Below are positions 1 to 13,514 of a DNA stretch of 64,000 bases, in pieces. The notes under the pieces were generated by a model that ran no database searches, was not told the DNA's origin, and was given only the letters and a program-made list of their open reading frames with translations. Position numbers and translations under genes: made by a program. The stretch is from Mycobacterium genavense ATCC 51234 (GTDB lineage: Bacteria > Actinomycetota > Actinomycetes > Mycobacteriales > Mycobacteriaceae): NCBI RefSeq assembly GCF_000526915.1, contig NZ_JAGZ01000002.1:496001-560000 (forward strand), read 5' to 3'. Numbering within the stretch: position 1 is the first letter of the stretch; each line of letters starts with the position of its first letter.

Positions 1-2324
1 GCAGCGCTGGCCAACTCCTTCTCCCGGTCCAGGTCGGTGGCCACCCGGCGCAACACGTCGAGCAGGTGGTGCACGCTCGACCAGGTGACGCCGATCGTGA
101 AGATCAGCAGCACGCTGTTGATCGACGTCTTGTTGATCTGGATCCCGAAGCGCTCCATCAGGATCTTCTCGCGGAAGTCGTACCCGTTCATCCCGGTGTT
201 GCCGAGGAACAGGGTCACCCGGGTCGGATCCAGCACGAACTGGTCGGACCGCTAGGCCTCGTTCCACTCCGCCAGCGCACCCTGACGGACCTCGCGATAG
301 GAACTCACCGCCGAAGCCCGGAACCGCTCGGGCACCAGGTCGGCCTCGTCGAGGATCCGGAACCACTTGCTGATCAGCCGGTCTTTGCGGACGCGGTGCC
401 GGAACACCAGCGCCATGTCATAGGTTTGCCGGACCAACTGAAATCCCTCGATGTCGACCTGCCGGCGGGCCAGGTCCAGCGAGGCCAGCAGTTGCTGGTT
501 CGGCGACGTCGAGGTGTGCGTCAAAAACGCCTCGCCGAACGCGTCGCGGGCGCGCGAGTTGAAGTCGCGGTCGCGCACGTGGATCATCGACGCCTGCCGG
601 AACGCCGACAGCGACTTGTGCGTGGAGTGCGTCGCGTACACCCGCACCCGCGCCTTGGCGGGGTCGGGCAGCAGCCGATGGTTGACCCACTCCGACCGCG
701 GGATCCCTTCCATCTTCTGGGCCCAATCCCGGTATTCCACAGCGTATTCCGGTGACGCCAGCATCTGCTCGAGGCGTTCGGCCGCAACCATGGCGGTGCG
801 TTGCCGAGCCCACGGAACCGCGGTCGCGAACGCGTACCAGGCCTCGTCCCACAAAAAGCGGACGTCCGGCTTGATCGCCAGCACCTCCTCCATCACCCGC
901 AGCGGGTTGTACACCACGCCGTCGAAGATGCAGTTGGTCACCAGCAGCATGCGCACCTTGTCCAGCTGGCCGGCCGCCTCCAGATCCAGCAGCGCCTTCT
1001 TGATCGTGTCCAGCGGCACCGCCCCGTAGATCGCGAACTGCGGCAGCGAGTAGGCATCCAGATACAACGGATAGGCGCCGGCCAGCACCAGGCCGTAGTG
1101 GTGCGACTTGTGGCAGTTGCGTTCGATCAGCACGATGTCGCCCGGCCGGGTCAGCGACTGCACGACGATCTTGTTGGCCGTCGACGTCCCATTGGTGACG
1201 AAGTAGGTCTGCTTCGAATTCCAGGTGCGCGCGGCCTTGTCCATCGCCTTCTTGATGTTGCCGTGCGGGTCCAGCAGCGAGTCCAGCCCGCCCGACGTCG
1301 TCGAAGTCTCGGCCATGAAGATGTTGCGGCCGTAGAACTCCCCCATGTCCTGCAGCGACCGGGAGTTGAAGATGCTGGCGCCCCGCGCGACGGGCAGTGC
1401 GTGGAATTGACCGACCGGCGAGTCCGCGTACGCCCGCAGGGCATCGAAAAATGGTGTGGCGAAACGATTTCGCAGACCGGCCAGCACCGTGCTGTACAGA
1501 TCCGTGACATCGTTGAGCCGGTAGAACGTCCGATCGTAGACGTCGTTCTCCTCGTCGTTGCCGGCCGCGATCGACTCGTCGGTGAGCAGATAGAGGTCGA
1601 TGTGCGGCCGCAACTCGCGGATCCATTCGCCGCATTCGATGCAATCGGTGCCGCAATCGCGGCTGACCGGATCGTCGCTGGTGCCCAGCAGCGTATTCAT
1701 CAGCGGGACGCGATCGCGCGACCGCAACGCGACGTCGTGCCGGATGATCGCGGCCTGAATCTCGCCGTTGAGGGCGACGGCGGTGATGGCGTCCTCGACG
1801 CTGGGCACCACCAGCAGCTCGAACTGCACGTCGTCGGACGGGCAGCGCAGCGCGCGCAGGGCTTCGGCCAGGCAGTCGGGCCCGGTGTTCGGCGAATCGT
1901 CGGCGAGCAGCACCGTGTAGAACTGCTGCTGTTTGGCCTGGGCCACCAGCTCCTGATCGGCCAGCGGGGCTGAGGTGTCGAAAAGTGCTGTGCGGTCGCC
2001 GTATTCGGACAGCAGCCGCACCGCCAGCGACACCTCCTCGGCAAGCCGCACCGTGGACAGGCTCACCAGGTGGGCGCGGTAGGTCGCCAGGTTGGCCGCC
2101 CCGGGGTACAGCCAGTAGCGCTCGTAGGCGGCGAGGCGGTCCATCAGCCGCTTGACCTTCGCCAGGTCATGGGTTTTGTCCAGCCCGGCCAGGTCGACCT
2201 CGGCGAGGTGCCGGCAGGCGTCGTCGAGCAGGTTCCAGGTGTCGACGCGCGTGTACGACGGGTTGGCCACCGCCGCCAGCGCGGACACGCGCAGCCGTCG
2301 CGGATAGGCACTGTAGGGATTCAT
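1..2324 (-). pseudogene. adi: Orn/Lys/Arg decarboxylase (Rv2531c/adi-like), interrupted by an amber stop; runs off the left edge
   Basis: PLP-dependent fold-type I decarboxylase of basic amino acids. The open part has 690 codons from the ATG at 2322-2324, which is preceded by AGGTGA. The PLP lysine lies in the motif HSTHKSLSAF, near residue 570. A TAG at 252-254 stops it after ...AEWNEA. The same frame then continues without another stop to position 1, with family-like sequence (for example FGIQINKTSINSVLLIF). The M. tuberculosis protein, about 947 residues from memory, has Trp at the stop, so TGG to TAG is the simplest reading. The truncated product keeps the PLP domain but loses the C-terminal domain, so residual activity cannot be excluded. 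Confidence 0.85.
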
Positions 2325-2446
2325 GTCGTCACCTGTTCTGTGATGGTGTCCGATACTTGGCCACCGCAGCGAATAATTCCCGACACCGGCCTGAACGACT
2401 CGTCACCATTGTTATCCGGTCCTACCTGCGGCCGCGATGTTTTCGC

Positions 2447-2818
2447 TCAGGATCGGCCGGGTGGGCGGTCGGTGTCGCCGCCGTCGACGATCCGGCGGCG
2501 GGCCAGCTCCCACCGGCGCGCCGGCAGCTCGGTGACGTCGCTGAGCGAGCGCACCACGGCCTGGGTCAGGCCCATGATCGCGGCCATCACCGGCAATAGC
2601 GGCTGCAGCGGCTTGGCCGCCGTGCGCACCACGCTGATGCGGCGGGCCACGATCAGGCGCTCGACCGCGTGGTACAGCCAGGCGCCCACCCCCAGCGCGT
2701 AGATCGACAGCGCCGCGGCGACGATGGTCCACCCGTACGCGGCGCACACGACGGCACCCAGCACCACGGTCGCGGCCAGCCCGGCGGCGAGGACGGCGCG
2801 GAGTTCCAGTCGGGTCAT
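2447..2818 (-). CDS. Small two-TM membrane protein (Rv2532c-like)
   Basis: A 123-residue protein starting at ATG 2816-2818, which overlaps the nusB stop in an ATGA arrangement, so it is probably translated by coupling to nusB. Residues about 8-50 form two hydrophobic segments ([18 protein letters not shown] and [19 protein letters not shown]). The rest is basic and probably cytoplasmic. The position after nusB matches Rv2532c in M. tuberculosis. Function is unknown and no catalytic motif is visible. A longer upstream reading of the same frame runs into nusB and is not a better start. Confidence 0.75.
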   Translation of the reverse strand: MTRLELRAVLAAGLAATVVLGAVVCAAYGWTIVAAALSIYALGVGAWLYHAVERLIVARRISVVRTAAKPLQPLLPVMAAIMGLTQAVVRSLSDVTELPARRWELARRRIVDGGDTDRPPGRS

Positions 2819-3318
2819 GACGGCGGTTCGGAGTGCTCCGGTGTCGTGGCCGCGGGCGTCGCGGCGGCGGCCCGGATCTGCGGCGTCACCATCATGACCT
2901 GGCCCAGCACGCCGTTGACGAATCCCGGTGAGTCGTCCATGGACAACTCCTTGGCCAGCTGCACGGCCTCGTCGACCGCGACCGGCTCCGGCACGTCGTC
3001 GGCATAGAGCAACTCCCACACCGCAACCCGCAGGATCGCGCGGTCGACCGCGGGCAGCCGGTCCAGCGTCCAGCCCTGCAGGTGGGTGCTGATCAGGTCG
3101 TCGATATGTGCGTACTGGTCGGCGACGCCGTGGGCCACCGCGACCGTGTACGGGTGCAGCGGCTTGACGTCGGGGTTGGCCTCGGCCAGCGCGGCGCGCA
3201 CGTCGGTCACCTCGGCCGGGCTCAGGCCGCGCGCCTCGGCCTCGAACAGCAAATCCACCGCGCGCTTACGGGCGTGATGGCGTCCCTTGGTAGGCCGCGG
3301 CGATTTACCGTCCGGCAT
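2815..3318 (-). CDS. nusB: Transcription antitermination factor NusB
   Basis: A 167-residue all-helical RNA-binding protein that joins S10 (NusE) on rRNA boxA to prevent premature termination. It opens with the family pattern [17 protein letters not shown]. The C-terminal half has the conserved [15 protein letters not shown] and the [13 protein letters not shown]...GFVNGVLG stretch. The tail after about residue 145 is Ala/Pro-rich, as in other mycobacteria. It lies two bases downstream of efp and overlaps the next small membrane gene by four bases, so efp-nusB and the next gene look like one unit. It is intact. Confidence 0.96.
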   Translation of the reverse strand: MPDGKSPRPTKGRHHARKRAVDLLFEAEARGLSPAEVTDVRAALAEANPDVKPLHPYTVAVAHGVADQYAHIDDLISTHLQGWTLDRLPAVDRAILRVAVWELLYADDVPEPVAVDEAVQLAKELSMDDSPGFVNGVLGQVMMVTPQIRAAAATPAATTPEHSEPPS

Positions 3319-3320
3319 GG

Positions 3321-3884
3321 TCAGGCGTTGACCCGCCCCAGGTAGCTGCCGTCGCGCGAATCCACCTTCAGCTTGTCCCCGGTGTTGATGAACAACGGCA
3401 CCCGAAGCTCCGCGCCGGTCTCCACGGTCGCGGGCTTGGTGCCGGCGCTGGACCGGTCGCCCTGCAGACCCGGCTCGGTGTGGGTGACCACCAGCTCGAC
3501 CGACACCGGCAGCTCGAGGTACAGGGGTTCGCCGTTGTGGAAGGCCACCTGCACCGGCAGGCCCTCCAGCAGGAACCGGGCGGCATCGCCGACCAGCGAT
3601 TCCGGCAGCGCGTGCTGTTCGTAGTCCTGGCTGTCCATGAACACGAAGTCCGAGCCGTCGCGGTACAAATAGGTCGCGTCGCGGCGGTCGACGGTGGCGG
3701 TGTCCACCTTCACGCCGGCGTTGTAGGTCTTGTCGACGACCTTGCCCGACAGCACGTTTTTCAGCTTGGTGCGCACGAAGGCCGGGCCCTTACCCGGCTT
3801 GACGTGCTGAAACTCGACGATCTGCCACAGCTGGCCGTCGATCACCAGAACCAGTCCGTTCTTGAAGTCGGCAGTCGATGCCAC
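3321..3884 (-). CDS. efp: Translation elongation factor P
   Basis: A 187-residue EF-P, which enters the ribosomal E site and relieves stalling at polyproline. The KOW-like N-terminal domain carries the family stretch [18 protein letters not shown]. The central OB domain includes [14 protein letters not shown], and the C-terminal signature [20 protein letters not shown] is complete. I chose GTG 3882-3884 because it gives the usual mycobacterial length and follows AGGAGATAGAGCGACC. An upstream start at 3941 would add 19 non-family residues. It is cotranscribed with nusB and intact. Confidence 0.96.
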   Translation of the reverse strand: MASTADFKNGLVLVIDGQLWQIVEFQHVKPGKGPAFVRTKLKNVLSGKVVDKTYNAGVKVDTATVDRRDATYLYRDGSDFVFMDSQDYEQHALPESLVGDAARFLLEGLPVQVAFHNGEPLYLELPVSVELVVTHTEPGLQGDRSSAGTKPATVETGAELRVPLFINTGDKLKVDSRDGSYLGRVNA

Positions 3885-4036
3885 GGTCGCTCTATCTCCT
3901 ACGGGAAGGCCAATTTTCAGGGTCTTTCGGTGGTCGGGCAAGGGCCACCCGGCAGCGGATTCCGCCGCAAACGGTGCGCGCAGAACAGCACCGGATGCAG
4001 CTTACCCGTGCCGCGGTCCGGCGCTGACCGCACCCG

Positions 4037-4354
4037 CTAGCGGCGCAGCTGCCCGGCCCCGCACAGGCCGAACAGGCCGTCGTTAAGGTCGCAGAGGTCC
4101 GACGGGGACGGCGCGACCAGGTCGGAGGCGGACGCCGGCGGCAGGTGGTTCGCGGCGAGTTTGCCCAGCAAACCCAACGCGACGCCGGCCGCGATCCGCA
4201 GCGGGCCCCGTCCGGCCACCCGGCGAGCCGCCGACATGACGACCCCGGCCGTGTCGTAGTCGTGCCCGACGAACAGCACGGCGGTCAGCCAGAACCCGGC
4301 GAGCGCGGTGCCCGCGGCGACCACGTAGACGGCGATGACTGCTAGGTAGGCCAT
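4037..4354 (-). CDS. Small membrane protein between pepQ and efp
   Basis: A 105-residue protein with a hydrophobic N-terminal half (AYLAVIAVYVVAAGTALAGF and WLTAVLFVGH) and a short Ser/Asp/Cys-containing tail. The ATG at 4352-4354 is preferred because AGGA lies about 10 bases upstream. A TTG at 4375 would add seven residues. It sits 25 bases after the pepQ stop on the same strand. I do not recognise a family, and the gene is not one I recall at this place in M. tuberculosis. Confidence 0.6.
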   Translation of the reverse strand: MAYLAVIAVYVVAAGTALAGFWLTAVLFVGHDYDTAGVVMSAARRVAGRGPLRIAAGVALGLLGKLAANHLPPASASDLVAPSPSDLCDLNDGLFGLCGAGQLRR

Positions 4355-4379
4355 TTGCCGGATCCTACGATGCAACGCC

Positions 4380-5483
4380 CTACGTCAGAATGGCCAGGTC
4401 CTTGGGGAACCGGGTCAGCAGCTCCGCGGTGGCGGGCTGATCGCCGACGACCAGGGTGTCCTCGATGCGGACCCCGCCGCGGCCCGGCAGGTAGACGCCG
4501 GGCTCCACCGTCACGACCGAACCGGCCAGCAACGTCCCGTTCGACGTGGCTCCGATGCCCGGCGCTTCGTGGATCTGCAGACCCACGCCGTGTCCCAACC
4601 CGTGGCTGAACTGCTCGCCGTAGCCGGCGTCGACGATCACCTGGCGCGCGGCGCCGTCCACCTCGCGCAGGTCGGCGCCCGGGCGCAGCGCCTCGCGGCC
4701 GGCCCGCTGCGACTCGGCGACCAGCTGGTAGATCTCCAGCTGCCAGTCCGCGGCCTTACCCAGTACGAACGTGCGGGTCATGTCCGAGTGGTAGCCGCCC
4801 ACCAGCGCGCCGAAGTCGATCTTGACGAAGTCGCCGTCGGCCAGCACCGCGTCGGTCGGCCGATGGTGCGGGATCGCCGAATTCGGCCCCGCCGCCACGA
4901 TCGTCTCGAACGAAACCGCGTCGGCCCCGTGATCGAGCATCAGGCCCTCCAGCTCGCGGCTCACCTCACGTTCGGTTCGGCCGGGCCGCAAACCGCCGCG
5001 CGCCACCAGGTCTTTGAGTGCCGCGTCGGCGGCCTCGCAGGCCAGTCGCAGCAGCGCCACCTCGCCGGCGTCCTTTATCTCGCGCAGCGCTTCGACCATC
5101 CCGGCGGCCCGCACCAGCTCCGTCTTCCCGCCGTGCTCACCGATCTCGCTGGTCAGTGCGTCGAAGCCGTCCACCGTGACGACATTGCTCTCGAAGCCCA
5201 GCCTGGACACGCCGGCGTCGACCGCCTTGCCCGCCAGGTAGCGGCCGACGGCCCGGTCGATGGCGATCTCGATATCGGGCGCCTGCGCGGCGGCCTGGGT
5301 ACGGTACCGGCCGTCGGTAGCCAAAATCGCCTCGCGATCGTTGGCGAACACCAGCAACGCGCCGTTGGACCCGGAGAAACCCGACAGATAGCGGACGTTG
5401 ATCAGGTCTGTGACCAGCATCGCGTCCAGCCCACTGGCACCGATCTGGCTTTTTAGATTGTCTCGACGCTGGGAATGTGTCAC
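4380..5483 (-). CDS. pepQ: Xaa-Pro aminopeptidase/dipeptidase of the M24 family (Rv2535c)
   Basis: A 367-residue cytoplasmic metallopeptidase with pita-bread fold that cleaves X-Pro bonds. The N-terminal creatinase-like domain (residues about 1-130) precedes the catalytic domain. The five expected metal ligands are all visible: Asp in VKIDFG, Asp in HSDMTRT, His in SHGLGHGVG, Glu in VTVEPGVYLPG and Glu in VRIEDT. It starts at GTG 5481-5483 and is divergent from the membrane gene at 5517 with only 33 bases between the start codons, so the two promoters must overlap or the mRNAs have very short leaders. It is intact. Confidence 0.93.
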   Translation of the reverse strand: MTHSQRRDNLKSQIGASGLDAMLVTDLINVRYLSGFSGSNGALLVFANDREAILATDGRYRTQAAAQAPDIEIAIDRAVGRYLAGKAVDAGVSRLGFESNVVTVDGFDALTSEIGEHGGKTELVRAAGMVEALREIKDAGEVALLRLACEAADAALKDLVARGGLRPGRTEREVSRELEGLMLDHGADAVSFETIVAAGPNSAIPHHRPTDAVLADGDFVKIDFGALVGGYHSDMTRTFVLGKAADWQLEIYQLVAESQRAGREALRPGADLREVDGAARQVIVDAGYGEQFSHGLGHGVGLQIHEAPGIGATSNGTLLAGSVVTVEPGVYLPGRGGVRIEDTLVVGDQPATAELLTRFPKDLAILT

Positions 5484-5516
5484 GACTCACGACGGTACTC
5501 GCTACGCTGGTTGGCC

Positions 5517-6176
5517 ATGAGTAACTGGATGCTGCGTGGATTGGCGTTCGCCGGGCTGATGGTCGTCGTCCGGTTGTTGCAGGGGGCGATCATCAACGCG
5601 TGGCAGACGCAGGCCGGCCTGGTAAGTGTCGTGCTGCTGCTGGTGTTCGTCGTCTGCGTGGCCGTCTGGGGGGTCATGGACGGCCGGGCCGACGCCAAAG
5701 CCAACGCGGATCCGGATCGTCGCGCCGACCTGGCGATGACCTGGCTGCTGGCCGGCCTGCTCGCCGGCATCCTGAGCGGAGCCGTGTCGCGGCTCATCGC
5801 GCTGTTCTACAAGGGCCTCTACACCGGCGGCCTGATCAACGAGGTCACCACGTTCGCGGCGTTCACCGCGCTCTGCGTGTTCCTGCCCGGGATCGTCGGC
5901 GTGGCCGTCGGCCGCTGGCGGGTGGACCGCAATCCGCCGGCCGATCGCGGCGCCGGACAAGACGAGGAGCGCGCCGACACCGACGTGTTCGCGGCCGCCC
6001 GCGCCGACGACGCGCCGACCGGCGAGATCCCGACGCAGTCCGGCGCGCAGGCCGCGGCGCCGACGTCGTCGGTGGCCACCGCGGAACGCGACGCGCCGAC
6101 CGAGACGATCCCGACGCACACCGACGACGCCAAAACCGAGGTGATCCGCACCGACACCGACCCGAAGAAGGACTAG
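5517..6176 (+). CDS. Four-TM membrane protein with charged Thr-rich tail (Rv2536-like)
   Basis: A 219-residue protein. Four hydrophobic segments are visible: about residues 4-25 (LAFAGLMVVVRLLQ), 33-53 (VVLLLVFVVCVAVWG), 72-95 (MTWLLAGLLAGILSGAV) and 105-130 (AAFTALCVFLPGIVGVAVG). The C-terminal 80 residues are soluble, acidic and Thr-rich, with the repeated pattern E-T/E-IPT. ATG 5517 is chosen over an upstream GTG because the upstream codons overlap the pepQ promoter region. The family is probably the mycobacterial B-4DMT group; its substrate, if any, is unknown. Confidence 0.75.
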   Translation: MSNWMLRGLAFAGLMVVVRLLQGAIINAWQTQAGLVSVVLLLVFVVCVAVWGVMDGRADAKANADPDRRADLAMTWLLAGLLAGILSGAVSRLIALFYKGLYTGGLINEVTTFAAFTALCVFLPGIVGVAVGRWRVDRNPPADRGAGQDEERADTDVFAAARADDAPTGEIPTQSGAQAAAPTSSVATAERDAPTETIPTHTDDAKTEVIRTDTDPKKD

Positions 6177-6179
6177 CCG

Positions 6180-9437
<3,258 letters not shown>

Positions 9438-9459
9438 GGGTGCCATTGTCCCATGGGCG

Positions 9460-10636
9460 TCGGAAGAAGCTGCTTTCCGGCAGTTCGGCGCCGTTGACGG
9501 CGATGTCGCCGAGCACCCGCGCCTTGTACACGGTCGGATTGTGCGAGAACAGCGTCCGCAGGTTGCGCCAGTGCCGGTCCAGCCGCGCGGACGCCTGTAT
9601 CGCCGACGCGCCGCCGACGTCGAAGACGCGCGAGGCCGCCCGCAGCGCGGGCTCCTGGACCGCGACCTTGACGCGGGCGGCCGCGATCGAGGACCGCTTC
9701 TCCAGTTCGGGAGTTCGGGGTCGATGCCGGTGGTGCGGGCCGCGTCCAGCGCGGGCGCGAGTTCGGCCGCCGCGCTACGGACCAGCGCTTGCGCGGTATA
9801 CGCGACGGCGTCGATCTCGCCGACCACTTGCAGCAGCTGCGGGTCGGCGGTCGGCTGGTCGACGCTGGCGAAGGTGTAGGTACGGCGCCGCTCGCGGACC
9901 AGCGCGGCGGCGTCGGCCGTCAGCGCCCGCAGGATCCCCGCGGCCACCGCATGCAGATACAGCTGCATCAGCGCGCCCCGGGCGCGGTCCAGCCCGATGG
10001 TGGCGCCCAGCGGGAACACCTCGTCGGCCGCGACCTCGACATAGTGGAAAACCGTTGTGCCGCTGCCAGTTTGGCGCTGACCGATGCCGTCCCAGTCGTC
10101 GACGTGCTCGACGCCGGCCCGGTCGACGGGTATCACGACGGCGGTCGGTGCGCCGTCGTCGCCCTGGGCGGTGATGCGCAGATGGTCGGAGAACTGGGCG
10201 CCGGTGCTGTAGAACTTCTGCCCGCGCAACCGCAGGCCGTTCGCGGTGGCCACCAGCCGGGTGTCGCGGTCGTTGCCGCCGATGGACTTCTGGCTTCGTT
10301 CGGAGTTGGCGCCGCCGATCAGTCCGCCCTCGCGACCACCACGATCCACCGGTCGCTGCCCGGGCGTTTCGGCCGGATCTGCAGCTCCTCCAGCGCGTGG
10401 TGCACCCGCAGGATGTGCGCCAGGTCCGGGTCGGCCGCGGCCAGCGCGACGAGGTGGTCGAAGAACTCCGCCACGGTGTAGCCGGCGCCGCCGAGTTCGC
10501 GAGCCAATCGCACGGCGCCCAGCCGGTGTTCCCGGACCAGCTTGAGCCCGCGCAGCGGCGGCTCGATCAGCCCTTCGACCAGACGCTGGTGATAGGCCTC
10601 GGCGATTTCGGCGAGCACCTGGTCGATTGCAAGCAT
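9460..10636 (-). pseudogene. Acyl-CoA dehydrogenase/flavin monooxygenase-like (DszC/SfnB type), multiply broken
   Basis: About 392 codons in total, but no single frame spans it. The first frame (ATG 10634-10636, [15 protein letters not shown]...) runs to a TGA near 10319. The family sequence resumes in another frame after a one-base loss near 10340 ([29 protein letters not shown]). A second break is an exact 8-base tandem duplication at 9704-9719. Beyond it the third frame gives a normal C-terminus ending ESSFF. That frame then has CGA where TGA would be expected and reads on into aroC. The KFYSTGA motif suggests the DszC/SfnB branch rather than a beta-oxidation enzyme. Substrate is unknown. 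Confidence 0.85.
9704..9719. repeat. 8-bp perfect tandem duplication causing a frameshift
   Basis: On the plus strand AGTTCGGG occurs twice back to back. Removing one copy restores the acyl-CoA dehydrogenase frame from DPEL straight into EKRSS. This is a replication-slippage type mutation rather than a homopolymer read error. Confidence 0.85.
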
Positions 10637-10693
10637 GCGCCGAAAGGTAGGCGCGGCCGGCCGCACCGGCAACGATTTCCAGCGTCGCAATTT

Positions 10694-10946
10694 TTAAGCC
10701 AGCGCCAGGACCAGCGCGGTGGCCAGGCACATCGACGGACCGTGCGGCACGGCGCCGCGCACGGCCATCACGATCGCGGCGGTCAGCAGCGGCGCGGCCA
10801 GCGCCGCGGCCCACGCACGCCGCGGCCACCAGGATCACGCCCGCCCCGGGCAGCGTCAGCAGGTTGGGCAGTCGCCGCTGCCGGATGCCGTAGCAGCTCA
10901 ACGCCGCCAGCCAGCCGAACACCAGCACCGCCGCCGTCGCCCGCAC
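10694..10946 (-). pseudogene. Type IV prepilin peptidase (Rv2551c-like) with internal deletion
   Basis: The N-terminus starts at GTG 10944-10946 and gives [18 protein letters not shown] and [10 protein letters not shown], the first conserved loop of prepilin peptidases. Right after VAAACVG the sequence jumps, in another frame, to the family C-terminus [14 protein letters not shown] then [18 protein letters not shown], ending at TAA 10694-10696. Compared with the ~139-residue M. tuberculosis protein (recalled), roughly 50 codons are missing, including the GxGDVK catalytic aspartate motif. The gene lies 10 bases after aroE in the same direction. It cannot be active. Confidence 0.8.
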
Positions 10947-10956
10947 CGCCGGGACG

Positions 10957-11796
10957 TTAGTCCAGGGCGGCCAACGCGCAAGTCATCGCGTCGCGCGGGG
11001 CAGGCTGCCCGGTGAATTGCTCCACCTGCGCGAACGCCTGATGCAGCAGCATCTGCACGCCGTTGATCACCCGGCCGCCCGCGCCGGCCACCGCGGCGGC
11101 CAGCGGGGTGGGCCAGGGGTGGTACACGGCGTCCAGCAGCACCGGGATCGTCGCAAAAGTCGCGGCGTATCGGGCCGCCACCTCGGCCGGAACCGTGCTG
11201 ACCAGCACCTCCGCGGCCGCGACCTCGTCGGCCAGGGTGTCCGTGTCCAGCCCGCAGTAGCGCGTCGCGACGCCGATCCGGGTGCCCAGGTCCACCAGCC
11301 GGGCCGCCTTCTCGGGGTTGCGCGCCACGACGGTGATGCCGCTGACGCCGAGCTGGGCCAGGCCGACGACGGCCGCCGGCGCGGTGCCGCCCGATCCACA
11401 GACCAGCGCCCATCCCGAGGCTCCGCCGATTTGCGCGATCGCCCCCGCCACCCCGTCGATGTCGGTGTTGTCGGCCCGCCAGCCGCGGGGCGTGCGCATC
11501 AGCGTGTTGGCCGATCCCACCTGCTGCGCGCGTTCGGTGCGCTCGTCGGCGAACGCCAGCGCGGCGAACTTGCCCGGCGCGGTCACCGACACGCCGACCC
11601 ATTCGGGCCCGAACCCGGCGACGATCCCCGGCAACTCCTCGGCGCCGCATTCGATGCGCTCGTAGGTCCAATTGTCCAGGCCCAGCGCGTGATAGGCCGC
11701 GCGGTGCAGTTGCGGGGACTTCGAATGCGCGATCGGCGACCCGAGGACGGCCGCTTTTCTCGGGCCCGCGCTAGCGGGGTGTGCTGTCGAGGACAC
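10957..11796 (-). CDS. aroE: Shikimate dehydrogenase
   Basis: About 279 residues. NADPH-dependent reduction of 3-dehydroshikimate to shikimate. Substrate-binding motifs are [25 protein letters not shown] with the catalytic Lys, SANTL and DNTDIDG. The nucleotide-binding loop is CGSGGTAPA, followed by VVARNPEKA. The start is uncertain: there is no ATG near the family N-terminus ([11 protein letters not shown]). GTG 11794-11796 is the nearest in-frame start and overlaps the end of mltG by 26 bases. The enzyme body is intact. Confidence 0.9.
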   Translation of the reverse strand: MSSTAHPASAGPRKAAVLGSPIAHSKSPQLHRAAYHALGLDNWTYERIECGAEELPGIVAGFGPEWVGVSVTAPGKFAALAFADERTERAQQVGSANTLMRTPRGWRADNTDIDGVAGAIAQIGGASGWALVCGSGGTAPAAVVGLAQLGVSGITVVARNPEKAARLVDLGTRIGVATRYCGLDTDTLADEVAAAEVLVSTVPAEVAARYAATFATIPVLLDAVYHPWPTPLAAAVAGAGGRVINGVQMLLHQAFAQVEQFTGQPAPRDAMTCALAALD

Positions 11797-13018
11797 CGTT
11801 GTGCTTAGCCAGCTCGATATTGGCCAGATGCTGCTTGTAGTCCCGGGTGAACAGCGTGGTGCCCTGGGCGTCGATGGTGACGAAGTACAACCAGTCACCC
11901 GGCTCGGGATGCTCGGCGGCATGCAGCGCGTCGATGCCGGGCGAACAGATCGCCGTGGCCGGCAGGCCCGGCGAGACGTAGGTGTTCCACGGCGTCTTCT
12001 GGGCCCGGTCGGCGTCACTGGTGGCCACCTCGCGGCGGTCCAGCGGATAGTTCACCGTCGAGTCGAACTCCAGCGTGTGGTGCGCGTTGAGGCGGTTGTA
12101 GATGACCTGGGCCACCTTGGCGAAGTCCTGCGAGTTGGATTCCTGCTGCACCAGCGAGGAGACCACCAGGATGTCGTACGGCGACAGCTTCATCGCCGCC
12201 GCGGTGTCCACCAGCCCGGACTGCATGTACATCGCGGCCCCGGCGCTGATCAGGTTCGCCAGGATGTTCTGCGGCGAGGCCGACGGGTCGACGTTGAAGG
12301 TCCCGGGCACGATCAGCCCCTCCAAGCGGCGGTGGTCGGCACCCAGCTCGGTGACCGGCTGAATCGCCCAGGCCGGCACCGACAACACGTTGGGTGGGGT
12401 GTTGCCGGCCGCCGCGCGCAGGTCGTCGGACGACACGCAGTGTTTGTTGCCGTCGAGATCCACACAGGTGGCGCGCGAGATCAGCGTCAGGATCCCGGGG
12501 TTGACCTTGTTGGTCTTCATGTCGGTGGTGTCGTCGAGCTGACGGCCTTCCGGAATGACCAGCTTGCCCACCCGGTTGCCGGGGTCGGTCAGGCGCGCGA
12601 CGGCCGAATCGGCCGGGATCTCGGTGCGCATCCGGTAGAAACCCGGCTGGATCGAGTTGATCGCGGCGTTGCCGTGCGCGGCGTTGATGAAGGCTCGGAC
12701 GGTCTTGACCACACCCTGGTTGTGCAGCGTCTCGCCGACCATCGTCGTCGAGTCGCCGGCCTGGATCTGAATCACCAAGTCGCGCTTGCCGGTTCCGCTG
12801 TAGTCGTCCCCGGTGCCGAACACCGTGTGCCACATCTTGAAGCCGACGAACACCGCGGCCATCACGATGACGACGAGCACACCCAAGACGACGCGGCCGG
12901 TGAATCGCCGACGCCGGCGCCCACGCTCGCCCTTGATCCGGGCCACCCGGCTGCTCCGGTGCCGGGGCGGCCCGACGGCGGCCGGCTCGGCCCGTTCGTC
13001 CCGCGCGCTATCCACCAT
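11771..13018 (-). CDS. mltG: Endolytic murein transglycosylase MltG (Rv2553c)
   Basis: A 415-residue membrane-anchored lytic transglycosylase that cuts nascent glycan strands. A basic cytoplasmic N-terminus of about 40 residues ([11 protein letters not shown]) is followed by one TM segment ([18 protein letters not shown]). The extracellular YceG/MltG domain holds the catalytic glutamate in SSLVQQESN, then [20 protein letters not shown] and [14 protein letters not shown] 13016-13018 overlaps ruvX by 11 bases. The gene is in the conserved alaS-ruvX-mltG-aroE run and intact. Confidence 0.92.
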   Translation of the reverse strand: MVDSARDERAEPAAVGPPRHRSSRVARIKGERGRRRRRFTGRVVLGVLVVIVMAAVFVGFKMWHTVFGTGDDYSGTGKRDLVIQIQAGDSTTMVGETLHNQGVVKTVRAFINAAHGNAAINSIQPGFYRMRTEIPADSAVARLTDPGNRVGKLVIPEGRQLDDTTDMKTNKVNPGILTLISRATCVDLDGNKHCVSSDDLRAAAGNTPPNVLSVPAWAIQPVTELGADHRRLEGLIVPGTFNVDPSASPQNILANLISAGAAMYMQSGLVDTAAAMKLSPYDILVVSSLVQQESNSQDFAKVAQVIYNRLNAHHTLEFDSTVNYPLDRREVATSDADRAQKTPWNTYVSPGLPATAICSPGIDALHAAEHPEPGDWLYFVTIDAQGTTLFTRDYKQHLANIELAKHNGVLDSTPR

Positions 13019-13514
13019 CGATGACACTCCCCAGCGTGGCCCGGCACTGATCCAGCCAGCTCTGCAGAATCGCCACGGCCGCCGCCTGGTCGATCACCGC
13101 GCGCTGTTGTCTGGCTCGCACTCCCGCCGCGCGCAGCGCACGCTGCGCGCTGACGGTGGTCAGCCGTTCGTCGGCCAGCCGCACCGGTATGGGCGCGACC
13201 CGTTCGGCTAGCGCCTCGGCCACCTCGATCGCGTCGAGCGCCGACGGCCCGGTGCGGTCGGCCAGCGTGCGGGGCAGTCCGACGACGACCTCGACCGCTC
13301 CCAGTTCGGTGACGAGCTCGGCCAGCCGTCGCAGGTGCTTGCCGGAGCGGTCCCGGCGCACCGTTTCCACCGGCGTGGCCAGGATGGCGTCGGGATCGCT
13401 GGCGGCCACCCCGATGCGCACGCTGCCCACGTCGACGCCCAGCCGCCGTCCCCGCCCGGGGTCGTGGTCAGGGTCGCCGGGCCGGTCGGGCAACCGATGC
13501 TCTGCCAAAGCCAC
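13008..13514 (-). CDS. ruvX: Pre-16S rRNA nuclease YqgF/RuvX (Rv2554c)
   Basis: A 168-residue RNase H-fold protein of the YqgF family, involved in 16S rRNA 5'-end processing. The N-terminal aspartate strand ([18 protein letters not shown]), the VVVGLPRTL strand and the LADERLTT motif are present. The C-terminal [17 protein letters not shown] holds the last acidic residue. The GTG start at 13512-13514 directly abuts the alaS stop. It is intact. Confidence 0.92.
   Translation of the reverse strand: MALAEHRLPDRPGDPDHDPGRGRRLGVDVGSVRIGVAASDPDAILATPVETVRRDRSGKHLRRLAELVTELGAVEVVVGLPRTLADRTGPSALDAIEVAEALAERVAPIPVRLADERLTTVSAQRALRAAGVRARQQRAVIDQAAAVAILQSWLDQCRATLGSVIDGG

Noticed and set aside
3885..3941. 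Longer N-terminus for EF-P
   Set aside because: The 19 extra residues match no EF-P, and AGGAG precedes GTG 3884.
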